Part shown: positions 35,701 to 49,009 of the stretch, in pieces
How positions within the stretch are numbered: position 1 is the stretch's first letter
How the letters are laid out: each line of letters opens with the position of its first letter
From: Orbilia blumenaviensis
Taxonomy: Eukaryota > Ascomycota > Orbiliomycetes > Orbiliales > Orbiliaceae
Direction: 5' to 3'
DNA: 64,000 bases
NCBI GenBank assembly: GCA_036872755.1
Contig: JAVHNS010000005.1
Coordinates: forward strand, 2,356,001-2,420,000
Translations under genes and position numbers: made by a program
Notes under the pieces: generated by a model
Database searches by the model: none
What the model saw: only the letters and a program-made list of their open reading frames with translations
What the model was told of the DNA's origin: nothing

Positions 35701-38700
35701 ACAGGCTAAGGCCTGGTGTAAAAAAAATACACCCCAGCCGTACATGTTTACCCACTGGCTTCAAGAACTTTAGAGCTCAGCAAACGATTTCGGGATTGTG
35801 GGGTTTCTTTAAAATTAATTAATTAATGTCATATTCGAAGGATTTATCAAAGACGCAGACATGCGCAGTAGAATAAGCCTACCTCGTTCTCGATGTACTA
35901 ATGAGGCATGTGCAGTTGCAATTCCTGGTGTAGAGACATCAGACCAACGCAAGATTTTACCACACTACCAATAGAACAGCGAGGGCTTCACTTATGCAAG
36001 CTGCAATGCACTATTGAAAGGAAAAATGGTACGATCATCATTATCACAAGAACACCACTTATGCATCTAATCAATACGGCTTTTTCCAAGCCCTTTTCTT
36101 TTTTGTGTATACCCTAGAATCCTGTGGCTTGATTGCCTTGTTTTGCGTCTAACATGATCTCATGGCCATGGGGCCTAGAAAGACTAGAATGACTTCTCCT
36201 TTGATTCGATTCTTTTTACCCTTGCCGTTGGGGGGTCCTTAAGACAAACCATGAACCCAACTAAAGTATCAAGGTGTCCACCTAACTTGAGATTACCAAG
36301 ACACTAGTAACTGTATAGACGGGGGTCCTTGCGACGAGATGTAGTTTTGAAACTCGAATGGTTTGTTCTATAATCGACAAAGTTTCGGTGATGTATCGGT
36401 GAAGTTTATTAAGAGGCGTCGGTGATTGTGTAGTTAGGGTAGTCTTTGAACATGAATCTTAATATGAATATTATACATTAGCCCAAATGTTAAGTAAAAG
36501 CGAGGTGAGATTAGCTTATACGTATACCTACCCAGTACTGTGTCTTGAATCCGCTTTTCCATCTTCGGGAAACTTCGCCCAGAGTCACGTTGGATCTCTG
36601 AACATTTCAATACTTCCATCAGGTTTCAAGGTTTTTGCGTTTTCCTAAAGATAAACTTTGGATACACCACGAACCATTTGGCTTCCCATCTTTTGTTTTC
36701 AATATTTTTTGCCGTAAAGAAGCTGTAAGATAAGAACCGGGCTTTAGTATTGAAGGGTTCCGATCGGTGATCATCATGCTTCTTCCTTCTCCATCCGGAT
36801 ATCATCGAAAGTCACATCTTCCTATTGGACTTGAGGTCTTTGGAAGCCTTCCTTCGCTTCCGGTTGGCTATGGTATTGATTGCAGTCTGAAGGTATGTTT
36901 TGGTCTCGTAAACCAGTCTCAGCGTTGTTTTCATTTTTCTCCTCGAAGGTGGTGTCTGGTTCTCCTCCCCCTATGGCGTCCCAAATTTCGATCCGGCTCC
37001 TGAGGTTTAATCAGATATCTAAACCACAATGCTACCGGTATCTTCTTCCTCATATCGTCCCGAATCCCACTCCTACTATGAATTAAGAGGTCTAGTTTCC
37101 TCGAAGGCTTTGTTAGGTTTGAAATTCGGCGATGAGCGTAGCGAAAGGTTCATGGCTTCTTCGGTCGCTATTATCGAATCCGAGTCTTCGGAAAGTCTGG
37201 ATTCATATTCCCCCGCACAGATCAATCAATACTGACAAAGGGAGCAGCCTTTGTTGTACTTTTCGGTAGGTTAGGCCATGAGTTGGGTTATTGACTCGGT
37301 GTATCGGTTCAATCTGGGATCATTATCATCTGATTCCGAGATGTATCGATTTTCATCTTCGACCGCTAATAGGGGACCCAAGGACAGCCGATGCATCAGT
37401 ACCACGATGCGTTTAACATTTCTTTCTACATAATCCCTTATGTGGACACATCAGCGGATTAGGATGTTATCTTCGCAGGTTTGAGATAAACTCGAAGGCC
37501 TTTTCCCGGAAATCGTCAATGCTTCCTCGTGGTTCTTTGGGATTCGTACATACGGTTTTGCACTGACCCACGGTTTCTCAACCCCGACCGCAAAACTTTA
37601 CCCTGTTGGAGAACTTAGTCCTTCCGTTACTGGAATCAAGTAAGTGCAGCCCTGTTTCCCGCCTGCTCTGTTGTATTTTGTGTTCTGCTGTCGCGTCTCG
37701 ATCCATTAATCTCGCCGACCGCCAATTTCTTCTCCAAACTCTACTGGAAGGTTGCCTTGAATGAAAATTCGAAGAATGAAACAGTTCATTTGTCTCAACT
37801 CAGGCCTCGATGTCCTTGAATGACGTTCTAGTAAACTTTTACACCTTATTCAAATTTTAATATGCTATTATTTACAGCGGGAGCGGGTCGCACGTCATCA
37901 TGCACCTGTGCGTTGGCAATCTCGAAAAAGTTATCACCATGCAGGTAAGCTACAAAATAGGCTGAACGAACAACTCAGCAGTTCGTTGCCCCACTTCCTT
38001 ATGAGTAGCTGGAGAAATTGGCTAGTGTCTAATCCGGACTTTTAGGCCTCCTCGGGTGGTTTCTATTACACGAAAGTTGAGCTCTTTAGACGGGCTATTC
38101 CGTTCGTCACAGGAAGTCTCACGATCTGGTCTGCCTTTGAAGGAAATGTGAACTATCCAGTGGAACTTGCCACCATGTGATGCTGGATTCTCGTTGCGCT
38201 GAGTGGTAGCTACAGATATCGAATGTTTCATTGAAGGTTGAGGCTGGAGACTGGAGGCTGGTTCACTGGACCGCAGCTTGGGGCACCAGAGACAAATGCT
38301 GTCCTTTGTGGATAGACAGTGTCTAGCCGGCAGCTTGAAGTCTAACCATCTGGCGAGGACCTGCGATTGAGAGTTATGGCGGCTTGGCGATGGTTTGGTA
38401 CTCGGCGTACTAGTACTTTCGTCCGATTCTCCGGGGACAACAACCAGCTTCCCCTTGCTTTAGATACAATCCTTGAGCTCGCCGGGAACGCCCAGGTACG
38501 GAACGCCCACAATCGTCCCCACATATTGGTTGTGCTTCTATTCTAAGTAACAAAGCGAGCATCAGAACATTCCGCAATTCTGCCCTACCTAGGCGCCCGG
38601 CTGCTCCCACAGCATAAGCGCCTGTCAGACCAGTGCCAAAGATGTCATGTTCTACCCGATGCCATGAATCTGCTCAAAAAACCCTCCAGCTTGGCCTGCG

Positions 38701-41700
38701 ACCGACTCACTGGATTTTTGGGATGAGATGGAGCTAGAAGAGCTCGGGTGCGAGAAGTTACTCAGGTAGGAAAAACCCAAATCTGGTAACCTGGACAGAA
38801 GTACCCGTTCGGACGGAATGTATCAGTCAGAACCCGTGACTTTCTTTAGCTTCCCAAAATAGCGAATCCGAATACCAGGAATGAAAGAGATGAGAATACC
38901 TGAGGTCATCTGGGTTTCTCTCCGCCTCATCATCACAGCTCAGCAGCGGGGCACGGCTCCGAACTAAGGCCCAAAACGATCAACAGACGAAAAGAACACT
39001 AAAGTTGGCGAACGACTCGCGCGGGCAGCATCCGAAACCAGGATAACCCATGAACGCACCTGCAGAAACTCCCGGTTTATGGCTTCGTGTTCCCGATACT
39101 GCTGCCCGCTCAGATTACCATCCTGGCTGATCCCTGTGTGCATGAAGGGCTCTTCTTTGCAGCGGCATCGGGACGACCACCCATCCACGGCACAACGCGC
39201 GCAATATTGCAGCTGGTGGATCTGTCGCTGGCAAATAGCATCTGGAGCTTGCGATAGATCACGTGGGTCTACGTTGACCGTGGGAGCGTGGGTGAGGGCC
39301 CAAAGATGCGTAGAAAGGCGGGATACAGGCTGTGGCACGAGTAGACAGACACGCATATCTGTGCCGACGATGCCACAGCATGAGCGGGGATATGGAGCAG
39401 GTCTTTGTCCCGCTTCGGAGGTATTACTGTGTCAAGAGACTCTATTCCGGGCCGACAGGCGCATCGGTTACATACATCGTACAAAGGTCTCGAAGTTTAT
39501 TTTCTGTCCCTTGCATTCATTAACACGCGACGATATAGGATTCGGTTGATTAAAAGTACCAACCTAGATACTTCTACCTGCCAGAAAGAGAATATACCTG
39601 GGCGCTATTGGGAAGAAGCTTTAGGAAATATCGGGACTTCAAGTTGACTACGGGAAACTTGTTGGCTTTGCTCACGTAACACAAAAGATCCTGGGATCTG
39701 GTGGATCGACCTGTCATTGGTCGCACACAGTTTGTGTGACAGCACAGTGTGACAACACTTTTTCCAGGAGGTAAGAATCGATCTGTGGGATCTCAAACGA
39801 TCACATGAGGAGCACAAAACGAGGTTGATGCATTTTGGTCATGCATCGAAAAGATGGTTAATCATTTCGATAGAAGGTCTAAAGAAAATGGGTTGCAGTT
39901 TCTGCCTATTAATTACTGTCTGAGCGTCGAAGAAGATGTTTGCTTGACGTCTCAGGTTTGCTCCGAACTATATGCGCCAGTGTTTGCTCTATGCAAGGCA
40001 ACATTACAGTCCCGAGCCTCGTGGTTTTCGCTTGTGAGGAAAAACGTGGCCCCGCATGTCAACCGAATTTGCGATGTCAAATTCTCGAAATCCTGCAGCG
40101 TCATGCCAAAATAGTACGATATCGAGAGGTATCAAGGGGAGTATTCTGAAACAAACGATATTTTTTTTTTTTTTGCATCGGCTTAGGAACTCGGAATGTC
40201 TACCGGCATGACAATTTACTGAGATCATATCCCTGCATATAAAGTTGATGACGATTGACTCTGCACTTGCACGCATATACACATGTTTTTTAGGATAATT
40301 TAGCTTGTCAAAAAGTATTATCCCGATTGCATGTTCGTCTTGATTAAAGGCCAGTTTGCCTTTTGTTTCGCGTTTTAGCAGATCTATAGATGAGTATCTG
40401 ATTTATAACGCGCATCCTTGTCCTATGATGATAACGATATATGCTGATGCATTAGGCTAGATACTTACTAGCCCCCGGAGTTTCTATTCATAGCCTATAT
40501 TTGATTTAGCGTATGTTTCAATTATACCGAGATGCATGTGTATAAAGATTTTTCCTCAGCGTTGATATACAGTTGCGATATTTTATACCGTTCCAATCTT
40601 GGGAAAAGATGTGCGCCTTCAATTTGATCTGATTAGGACAAACTCTAGACCCCACGGTAATGGACTAGCCCCGGCCTCATCTATAATCCCTTCGGGAATT
40701 GAAGGAAAGGGATATGATTTGCATCCAGCTCTTGATTTGTCCTGCTTGAATTCTGATATCACGAGGCAAAACAGCCATGCTCATGCATTTTTGCCTTCAC
40801 ACACGGGAAAATATATTTCTCAGTGGTCTGGAAGCTTAACTGGTCGGGACGGCCGATTTGAACGCCTCTTTGCCTTGCATGACTGCAGCATTCTTTAGAA
40901 AAGCGGCAAAGGCAAATGAGTAGTCGGATGACCATCACCGGAGAGAGACGTGCCGTCCCTAATCATGCAATACCTTGGCGGCTCGATGATTCGGGCGGGC
41001 TTGATGTCCAAATTGATCCAACTGTCAAGAATGCACAGAATTTAGAAAATTGCAGTCACAAATATCGTAGATCTTCGGTGGGGTTTTTATTAATTTGAAA
41101 ACGTTGTGCTGCTCTTCGGACTCAAAGTTTTTTTTTTTTTTTTTTTTTTTTTTTCAGAAATAGCCTTCGGAGTTGCAGATAAATATTTGTTAAGGAGGTA
41201 TTTGGGCGCTTACGGGAACTCGCCTGATTGTCATATTAGATACGTCGCCATTGGGCGCAGAGCCACTTGGCTGTTTTGGGCCGGGAATGCCTGATCACTT
41301 GAAACGAAAGATATTTCGTGATCTTTAGCAGAAAAACATTTGTACTTCGGGGTATTAGCACATCTCGTCGGTAGCACGACTATATTCTATAGAGAGTCTG
41401 AGCGAACGACAGGAATAGAGTTGATAGCCCGTCGCGGTTGTAATTAATATTGTGTTGGACAACCTTGTCCTTCAATATGCAACAAGGCCTAGTCTCGTAG
41501 ACCACCAGCCTCAATCAACGCACCCTCTCAAAAGCGTTACTGAGAGGCAGCAACCTTTTTGTAATAAATTCGGACCAGGTTATGCATCTGTAGGTTACTG
41601 AACGACAGTATTTGCAAAATTCCAGATTATTTAGCGTTGGCGAGTTTCATTACGTAGCTTCAAGTATATATTTCCCAAATGGTATATGCTTATATGAGCT

Positions 41701-44551
41701 CGATTAGCCTTACAAAGCCAATCATCCGGATCTACCGTACCAAGCGTGTACGGCCCGGGGAGCGCTTTGAATTCTCGCTGGGCCATGGTTTCAAACAAGT
41801 GGAAACTAATGAAATCCATTATGCTAGCCACCCTCCCCAGATCTGAACGTTGCTTGGACGCAGATTCGAGCTCGGGAGCTCTGAAAGTACCTGTACAAAT
41901 CTCGAGTGATCATGTTGACAGCTACTACCGAAAAAGTCTTCGAGGACTCCCATAAAGTGGGGACTATATTAGCTTATTTTTGGGAAATGGTGTGCACCAG
42001 TTGACCAATATTTTAGTGTGTGCCTGGGAACCTGGTCCTGAGACATCTCAATTAACATTTAGTAGTATCGCCAAAATTCGCTATTGGATGATTCTAGAGT
42101 CTCGGTTTAGGCACGAGCAAGAACAACCGATGTATTTTTGTAATAAGATTCGGCACTAATAGAAGCTCTTTTGGGCTAATCGCAGGTAAGTGGTACGGAC
42201 GGGAGGGGAAGTGGGAGATTGTCTGCCAGGGTGAAGCCATATCTGCAAATGTTAGACATGTCACAGCCATTCCTTGAAGCTATCCATGTTTGAGTTTAGT
42301 TGGACGTCAGATATTGTGCGATGAGGTGCGGAGAAGTTGTTATCTTGTATCCAGCGTATACATCTGGATTCTAGCGTTGAACTCCCAAACCTCCGCCTAG
42401 AATTGAGACCAATCCTGGTTGCAGTTTCTGTTCATGTGGCCAAGGTTGGAATCTGGGTTTGGCCCGTTTCGGTACGAGATATGAAGCTCCAATTGTGCTG
42501 TAAATTAACCGTCGGGGTAATTTGGTACAATCCGTTTGGATTAAGTGCAAGTTTATATCAGAAACCTATGTCAGTCATAAATCAATCCATATTGATATTT
42601 GAGAGATATCTAACCTTCGGGCGGTATGTCGAAGAGAGATTATGGTATGCCTAGGGAAATTAGAGGGTCCGTGGTTTAGAGTTGTCTTGCATATGGGTTA
42701 AGTTCTGATATCTGTTATACGTCGATGCCCGCCTCGATAGATGCCGAGGAATGTAGAACTGATATCCCAAACCACGCTTCTTCAAGTTAAGGTTAGAATC
42801 CGTATGAGCAGCGTCGACTAGTGTGAAGATTCCATAGTTTGACTTGTTATGAACTAGTTGCCTCAAACAAGTTTCGATACAGGTTGTCGTTATCCGAGAG
42901 TCTTACTAGTCGCTGCCATGTGTTAACCGGGGCGTTCCTGTGAAGACGATTACCTGATCCGGTCACGACGTCGATTGACGTTGGCTATTCCGAACGCAGC
43001 CAAGACCCTGGGTGAGGATCAGGGACCAAAGGTCCACTTGCTGCCATGGAAGGAACCTCTGAGTCAAACCAAGATCTACTAAGTTGCCAATTCCCTTAGA
43101 GCTATGTCGCGATAGGCATCGAAATCATCCCGTGTCAGAAGCTAGCATCAGAAAAGACAGTTGCGGCAGGCATCGAGTTTGGGTGTTGCAGTTCATTTAA
43201 TGTGTTGGGTAGTTAGCAAGTTGGGGCTGCTTCGGATGGCCCTTTTCATCACCAAGACATCTACTATGATTTAGCTTCGTCGACAGTATGGCAACCTTAA
43301 GGCAGCACACTCTAATCCAGCCTCATGAACGTGGTCTAGCACTAGCGAAGGGGTACAACAACCTGAATCGTCACGAATGCCTTGATTGAGCAGGGCTTCT
43401 TCAATCGAATCGAGATCCTGTCCATTGGCGAGGTCATCGTATGATATGATTTGTAGCCTGGGATTAGGATGAGGAAAGGGTGCCAGGCATCTGAGGCAGT
43501 AGCTAACCGTTCGGTTTTATCACTAAAGCCCACAAATGAAACCACAAGAAGTGATTATCAACCGAAACATCCCGGCGACCCGCATTTCAAATATCCAGCT
43601 CGGGCAATTGGGATGACATTATAAACGATAATGCACGATCAGGAACCCCACGAATCTTGCAACCGTTTTGTTTGGTTAGCGGATGCGGGATAACTTTACC
43701 TACCAGGGCCTCGATAAACTCAAGATGGACAGACAGCAGAGAGTTTTTTTCTCGAGCTCGACAAGGTTGATTTCTGGAATTGAACGATGATGTGAGTGGG
43801 AAAGGATGAAGACGGTTTCAGATTCTCGCCTAATGGGTGAACATGCAGGTCTGGGTATCGTATTTCTTTGACCGACATAGAAATATTCTCTCTGAACTTG
43901 TGTGAGAAACTTGCCGTCTTTCTTGAGACGGCTTGAAGGTGTGGCAGCACGAGAAATCATTGCGACCGCCCGTTTTGGAATTTGCGATTGGGTGATACGC
44001 CCTTCAACGGGTTCGATTGCGGGAGAGCTACAGCCTGATGTCCATCAAACCTGCCTTCACTGACGGCCATCGGCTCCACCTCTCCCCGCGGAAGATTCGC
44101 AATTGACCAACTTAACGAAGCGAAATGAGAGGAGCTAAGTTAGTTCTGAAGCTTCAGAAGACGAAAACCCGTGATGATAACGAAGACGATTGGCACGGTG
44201 GACCGGGTCATTGATGACGGCACTCTTGGTCTCGTTTAATAATGGGGCCGATCACGCCGATTTGTTACGGCATATTGCGCGTAACAGCAAAATTTGATGT
44301 TCGAGTCCGGCTTTCCCGTTCCGCAATGCAAGAAACAAACGGGCGTGCGCGCACTGACATTCGAATTCGCACAATAGTAGCAATTGCCCCTCCTCTAGCG
44401 AAGGTCGAAAGTCGAGAACCAGCCATGAAAAGCATTAAAACTCGAGATATTATTACAATATTGATAACACCATTTATCTCTATTCGCCTCCAATGAAACT
44501 CAAAAGCGGCGCAACATTGTTTTTTTGTGGTTGGGGCAGCTTTGCGGGAAG

Positions 44552-44600
<49 letters not shown>

Positions 44601-46076
44601 ATTCAAAGAACCTTGGGGGTCGACCAGAACAAGGTTGGATTTCTTTACCCCTCGGAAGGAGCGACCTGGGGTGTCTGGCTTGGGGAGAAGTCGAGGCGGA
44701 TGAGGTCGACTGCAACCTCTCTCCTCCATGCGGTGCGGTTGTATCCATGCTTTCTTTTTAATGGATCACAGCATCCAAAAATCTGCGGGCAAGGATTAAA
44801 ACACAGCTTGATCCAATTGGGAGGCCGAGGCTGGGATATGCAGGTGAAAACATGCCCCCCAGCGCCTAAGCTAAAGGTTCCCCACCATAATTATGCTGTC
44901 CAATCCAATACTATCGATTCTGCAGAAGGAACATCTTAGACACGCAACAAAAGAGAGCGTGATTAGCCTGCCTTGAGGACTGGTTTCTTTTTTTTCTTCT
45001 CGTTTCTTTCCCAGTATAGAACCAGGCATGAGCAGAGCTCAAACCAAACGAGCAGACCCCAACCCGTGATTGCTTTGGGTTTTGAACGGTTCGTGCTCCG
45101 ATGAGGGTCGGTATTGGTACTTGTACAGTGACCTGCCAGGTACTGGACCTGCGACCCGTTGGATTGCAGCCATCCAGGAGGAGAAAGACCAGATATAGAA
45201 CCATTTCCAAGGCGCCAACCAGAACCTCGAATCTCAACCTGCTTTAGATGGGCTTCCTAGGAGATGACCTAAAGCCCATGTCCGTTCCAATCCTAACTGT
45301 CATCTATTTCGGGCTCTGAGCGTTGATTTTCCAACAGCTGCTCCGTACTGCCCTTCATATCCTTCCTTGCTCTTGCTCACATCGCACTAGATAAGTGGGA
45401 AGGTATTTTGCCGTTCCATTTTGCTATTTCCCGCCTTTACAGGGTCCGGCCACACTCTAGCTTCGGGCGAAGCAGGAGAACGACCACCACCCATGACACT
45501 GGAGTTTCGAGCGTCGAGTTTCATCTTCGAACCCCTCGTGAGAAAAAAAGGAATGAGAAGGAAGCGGTGAGAGAAGAAAAAAAAAAAAAAAACGACGACA
45601 CAAAAAGCTTAAGCCGGCCTACCGCAAAGAGGAGAAGTATTACAAAAAAAGCTTGAAGCCCTCACCCACACGCGAGACGCAGCCTCCTCTATTCCTTTTT
45701 CTCACCTACTTCCCTGGTTACTTGGGATATCTCTCCTCACCTCTGTCATCATCGTACCTGCGGGTGACTTGGAACTTGCCCCATTTCAGTTCTTTATACG
45801 CATCACGCCTCAGTTGCAGCATTAGTTAACAAACTGTCAAACATCAACGTGGACGGGTGACAGCTGTTAGATAACGGTCGGTTGAGTTGAGACCATAACA
45901 ATAACCAACAGCATAGACGCACGGCCGACTTGTTACCAGTTGTAACTGATTCACAGATCGATATCGTATATATCGAGTTGCCATTGTCCGCAGTGGCTCG
46001 ACTTCCCTAGGGAAGCGGCATTATCGCCAGCAGCTATAGACACAAGATTAATCACAGTCCTTACAGAGCATCCAAG
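29763..46076. other. Largest gene desert (about 16 kb)
   Basis: No confident gene. The first kilobase is presumably the promoter and leader of the Zn2Cys6 gene; it has a TTTC repeat (about 30286-30304) and GTGCGTGCGT repeats (about 30485-30555). Homopolymers lie at 31243-31260, 31601-31624, 34756-34777 and 41128-41154 (T tracts) and at 44552-44599 (A48). A possible short-exon gene at 37491-38495 is described under findings. A GC-richer patch at about 38.3-39.5 kb has overlapping open frames. I recognise no transposase, reverse transcriptase or integrase motif. Confidence 0.5.
44552..44599. repeat. A48 homopolymer tract
   Basis: A run of 48 consecutive A residues, the longest homopolymer in the window. 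No obvious target-site duplication flanks it. Confidence 0.9.
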
Positions 46077-49009
46077 ATGTCATTCCATCAGCATCAATAT
46101 CTCCACTCGTCCGTTTTACCTAGTAACCTGGTAAACATGGAAAGGGTAAGGCACCCGCGCCCTTTGTCCGAAGCGACCTCAATCGCATCGTCTATAGACT
46201 TCGAGGATCCTTTAGTACTTCAAATGTCGCACGCCAGACTTTCTAAGGCACCAAGTTACCGATACTCTTCTTATGACAATATGGAACTTCCGGAGGACGC
46301 GGAAGAAGGGGACTATATAATTGACGATATTCGAGAGGAAGACGACGAAGATGACGACGAATATGAACATGAACATGAACATGGGAGGGGCGCACCCGAA
46401 GATAGCTTGTACAACAAAGCCCTTAGGATGAACAATTGGCTGTCGGATGGCGCCAGAGACTCAGTTGGATCTGTGAGTGATTTCCTGCGCCCGCTTTCTC
46501 CCCGCCAAACTCCACCTAAAAGCTGACAATTATGTGGAAATCGCAGGATGGCATGAAAACCGCATCTTCATGTGATGAAGCAAAGACCCCGACTACTCCT
46601 CCGTTAGACTTTGGGGCGCCGCATTCAATGCAGATGAGCATGAAGAGGACTACTGTTGGCCCTCGCGGACCACATCTATTCAGCACAATGTTTCTACAAC
46701 CGCACCAGAGTGAGGAACACTTAGATGAAGATTATCTGTCGCCGATTTCTCCTGTTCGCGAGCAGTCGTATTCAAGCCCTTACTCGAGAAAATCGCCTGT
46801 TGGATCACAGCATAGCCTTCATCTCCAGGTCCCACAGCCGCCTCCTAGGCAGCATCTCGCCGTTGACGTTAATGTCAATGAAAGGCCTGTTAGCGCCATG
46901 TCAATGGCCCTTCACGATGTCGAGGAGTCTGAGATCGAGAACTGGTCCCCCATGCAAGTTTGCAATTGGATGTCTGATCTCGGGTTTGAAGAGACCCTCA
47001 TCGAGAAGTTTCGCCAGCATGATATATCCGGGGCGATTCTGATGCAACTTAAGTGGGAGGATTTGAAGGAGCTTGACATCCAGTCTTTCGGCAAGCGTAT
47101 TGAGCTATGGTCTGAACTAAACCACCTTCGCAAGTCACCAATAGTATCAAGCTCGTCTCCAAAAAGAGATCTTAGCTTCGAGACGAGCTCCGTTCACTCC
47201 CCACCCCTCCTCTCGAGGCATGCGTCTCGAAAGTCCCGAGAGTCGAAATTCCGCCACTCTCCCAATCTATCCGCCGTATCGCCTTCGTCATATGCCTCAA
47301 GTCCTTCTACCGTTACCCGCTCAAATACTGTAGCGACCAGCAGACCATCCGCCCCCAGCCCTCGAAAACACGCTCCTGTGTTGAGAATTAGCACGGACGT
47401 CGCTTCGCTTCAGCACCGCCCAAGACTTCAGGTTTCTGCACCCCCCGAACCTGAGAGCGATGAGGAGATCGAGGAGGAGATCGAGGAAGTCGATGACTTC
47501 AGCGACCATGACCCATACTCCCCGCCGCCAATGGAGGAGAAGCGTCGTCCAACTGGTCTTTCTATCATTATTCCAGACTCGGCGCTTGCGATCCCCAAAG
47601 CGTTGAACTCAGGTGATTCCAGGTCTTCTCACACCCCCTCTCACGAAGGCCGAAGACATAACAAGCACGTACCTCGATTCACTGCACATAACCCCGCCAA
47701 GAGAAGAGTTAGCAAGCGCCTCTCAACCCCAATCTCTCCCGTGTCCGCTTCCATTGAAATTTTTGCCGCACCTTCCGTTCTTGGTTTGACAAAGGGCAAG
47801 CGTGTTTCGATGCTTGAGGCTGAATCACCAAGATGGGACAATGACGATTTCCATGCCAAAAGCCCATGGGCACCTTCAATTTGTGCCTCGAGCGATGTGT
47901 TGAGCCCTTCGGACCGGGGGGACATGAGACTGAAGGCTGACGAACTCCGCAAAGTCAGTGCATTGACTGCCCAAGAACAGGTGAACAAGTTCATCACTCT
48001 TCAGCACCTGCAGAGACTGGAAGAGCGAGCTCCGTCGAACCTGAAAAACGAAATGGTGCGTGAGAATGAGAGCCCTGTCTCACCACATGGCACTTACTCG
48101 ATCAAACCACAACCCCCAATGACGAAAGCAGTTCAGAGAAGCACGTCTCTCAGAACCTTTGATAGACATAGACCCCGCGCACTGCAGTTGTCGAACGAGG
48201 CAGTAGCGCCAGGTCCAGCAAGTGCTGGCTTCACACCACGCAATACTGAAGACGTTAGGAATTACCAACCACCAGAAGTTGTGCAACCCCAGCAGCCACC
48301 TGCCGCTACCAGGCCGGTACCACCCCTCCGGTCATCGACCGCCCCTAGCCCACCTATCGGGACACAGAACCCTCCTCCATTGGTTCGCTCTGCTTCTGTG
48401 GCAAGTCCCAAACCATCACAGAACAGTAGCGTATTCCGCTCGAACTCCATCTCCGGACTCAACCGGAAGCCTTCATTCAGTGGCAGCAGCAAGAAACCAC
48501 CAAGTCTTGGGAAGTCTCTAATTGATACCGTCAACGAAGAGGCAGAATGGGAAGATACTTCTAGTCACGGATCTGCTCCAGCATCTCCAAGCGAACGTGT
48601 TTTCACGGGCGAGATGAAGAAGAGGACGAACCACTTCTTGCGTAACGAATGGATAACTCATCGAGTTGAGCTTCGTGGCACTAAACTCACAGTCTACAAG
48701 ACAGCCAACGGTCGTGATATCCTCACGACACTCGAAATTGATGACTATAGCGTCACGTGCACCACTTCTGGGTCTAACAAATTCAAGGGCCTGAAGACCG
48801 GGTCTAAAAAGGACTCGGACGGGATGTATCATTTCCAACTCGTTCCGAACCAGGAGAGTAAGAAGGCCGGCGATCAAAAAAAGGAACATCACTTTGCTGT
48901 CTCAAGCCGAGAGGAGCGTATCGACTGGATGAGGGAGCTTATGCTTGCTAAAGCTATCAAGCAGAAGAAATCCGGATTCCAAGTTGAGGTCAACGGAATG
49001 ATGATGTAA
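46077..49009 (+). CDS. SAM and PH domain protein (Boi/Pob1-related)
   Basis: Exons 46077-46472 and 46547-49009, joined by a 74-nt intron (GTGAGT...CTGAC...CGCAG), give 952 aa. A SAM domain lies at about residues 262-328, with NWSPMQVCNWMSDLGFEETL and IEKFRQHDISGAILMQLKWE. A PH domain lies at about 816-935, with VFTGEMKKRTNHFLRNEWIT and HRVELRGTKLTVYKT; it ends in HHFAVSSREERIDWMRELML. Between them is a long Ser/Pro-rich disordered region with an acidic patch (DEEIEEEIEEVDDFSDHD). The N-terminus has an acidic tract with a Glu-His repeat. SAM-PH architecture is that of Boi1/Boi2 and fission yeast Pob1, which act at the cell cortex in polarised growth and exocytosis. The SH3 domain of those proteins is not visible here. 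The 3' flank has a TTTC repeat at 49054-49075. Confidence 0.85.

Noticed and set aside
36776..37088. Possible two-exon reading frame with a CTGAAG|GTATGT donor and a CTCGAAG| acceptor
   Set aside because: The product is short and Pro/Ser-rich with no motif. The branch site is unclear and other frames are equally open.
38964..39549. Overlapping open frames of 130 and 156 codons on opposite strands in a GC-richer patch
   Set aside because: There is no recognisable motif, both strands are equally open, and no consistent exon chain was found. A GTGCGT donor after the minus-strand frame is not enough.
44265..44729. Open frames through the A48 tract giving poly-Phe or poly-Lys
   Set aside because: The length comes from the homopolymer; the flanking peptide has no motif.
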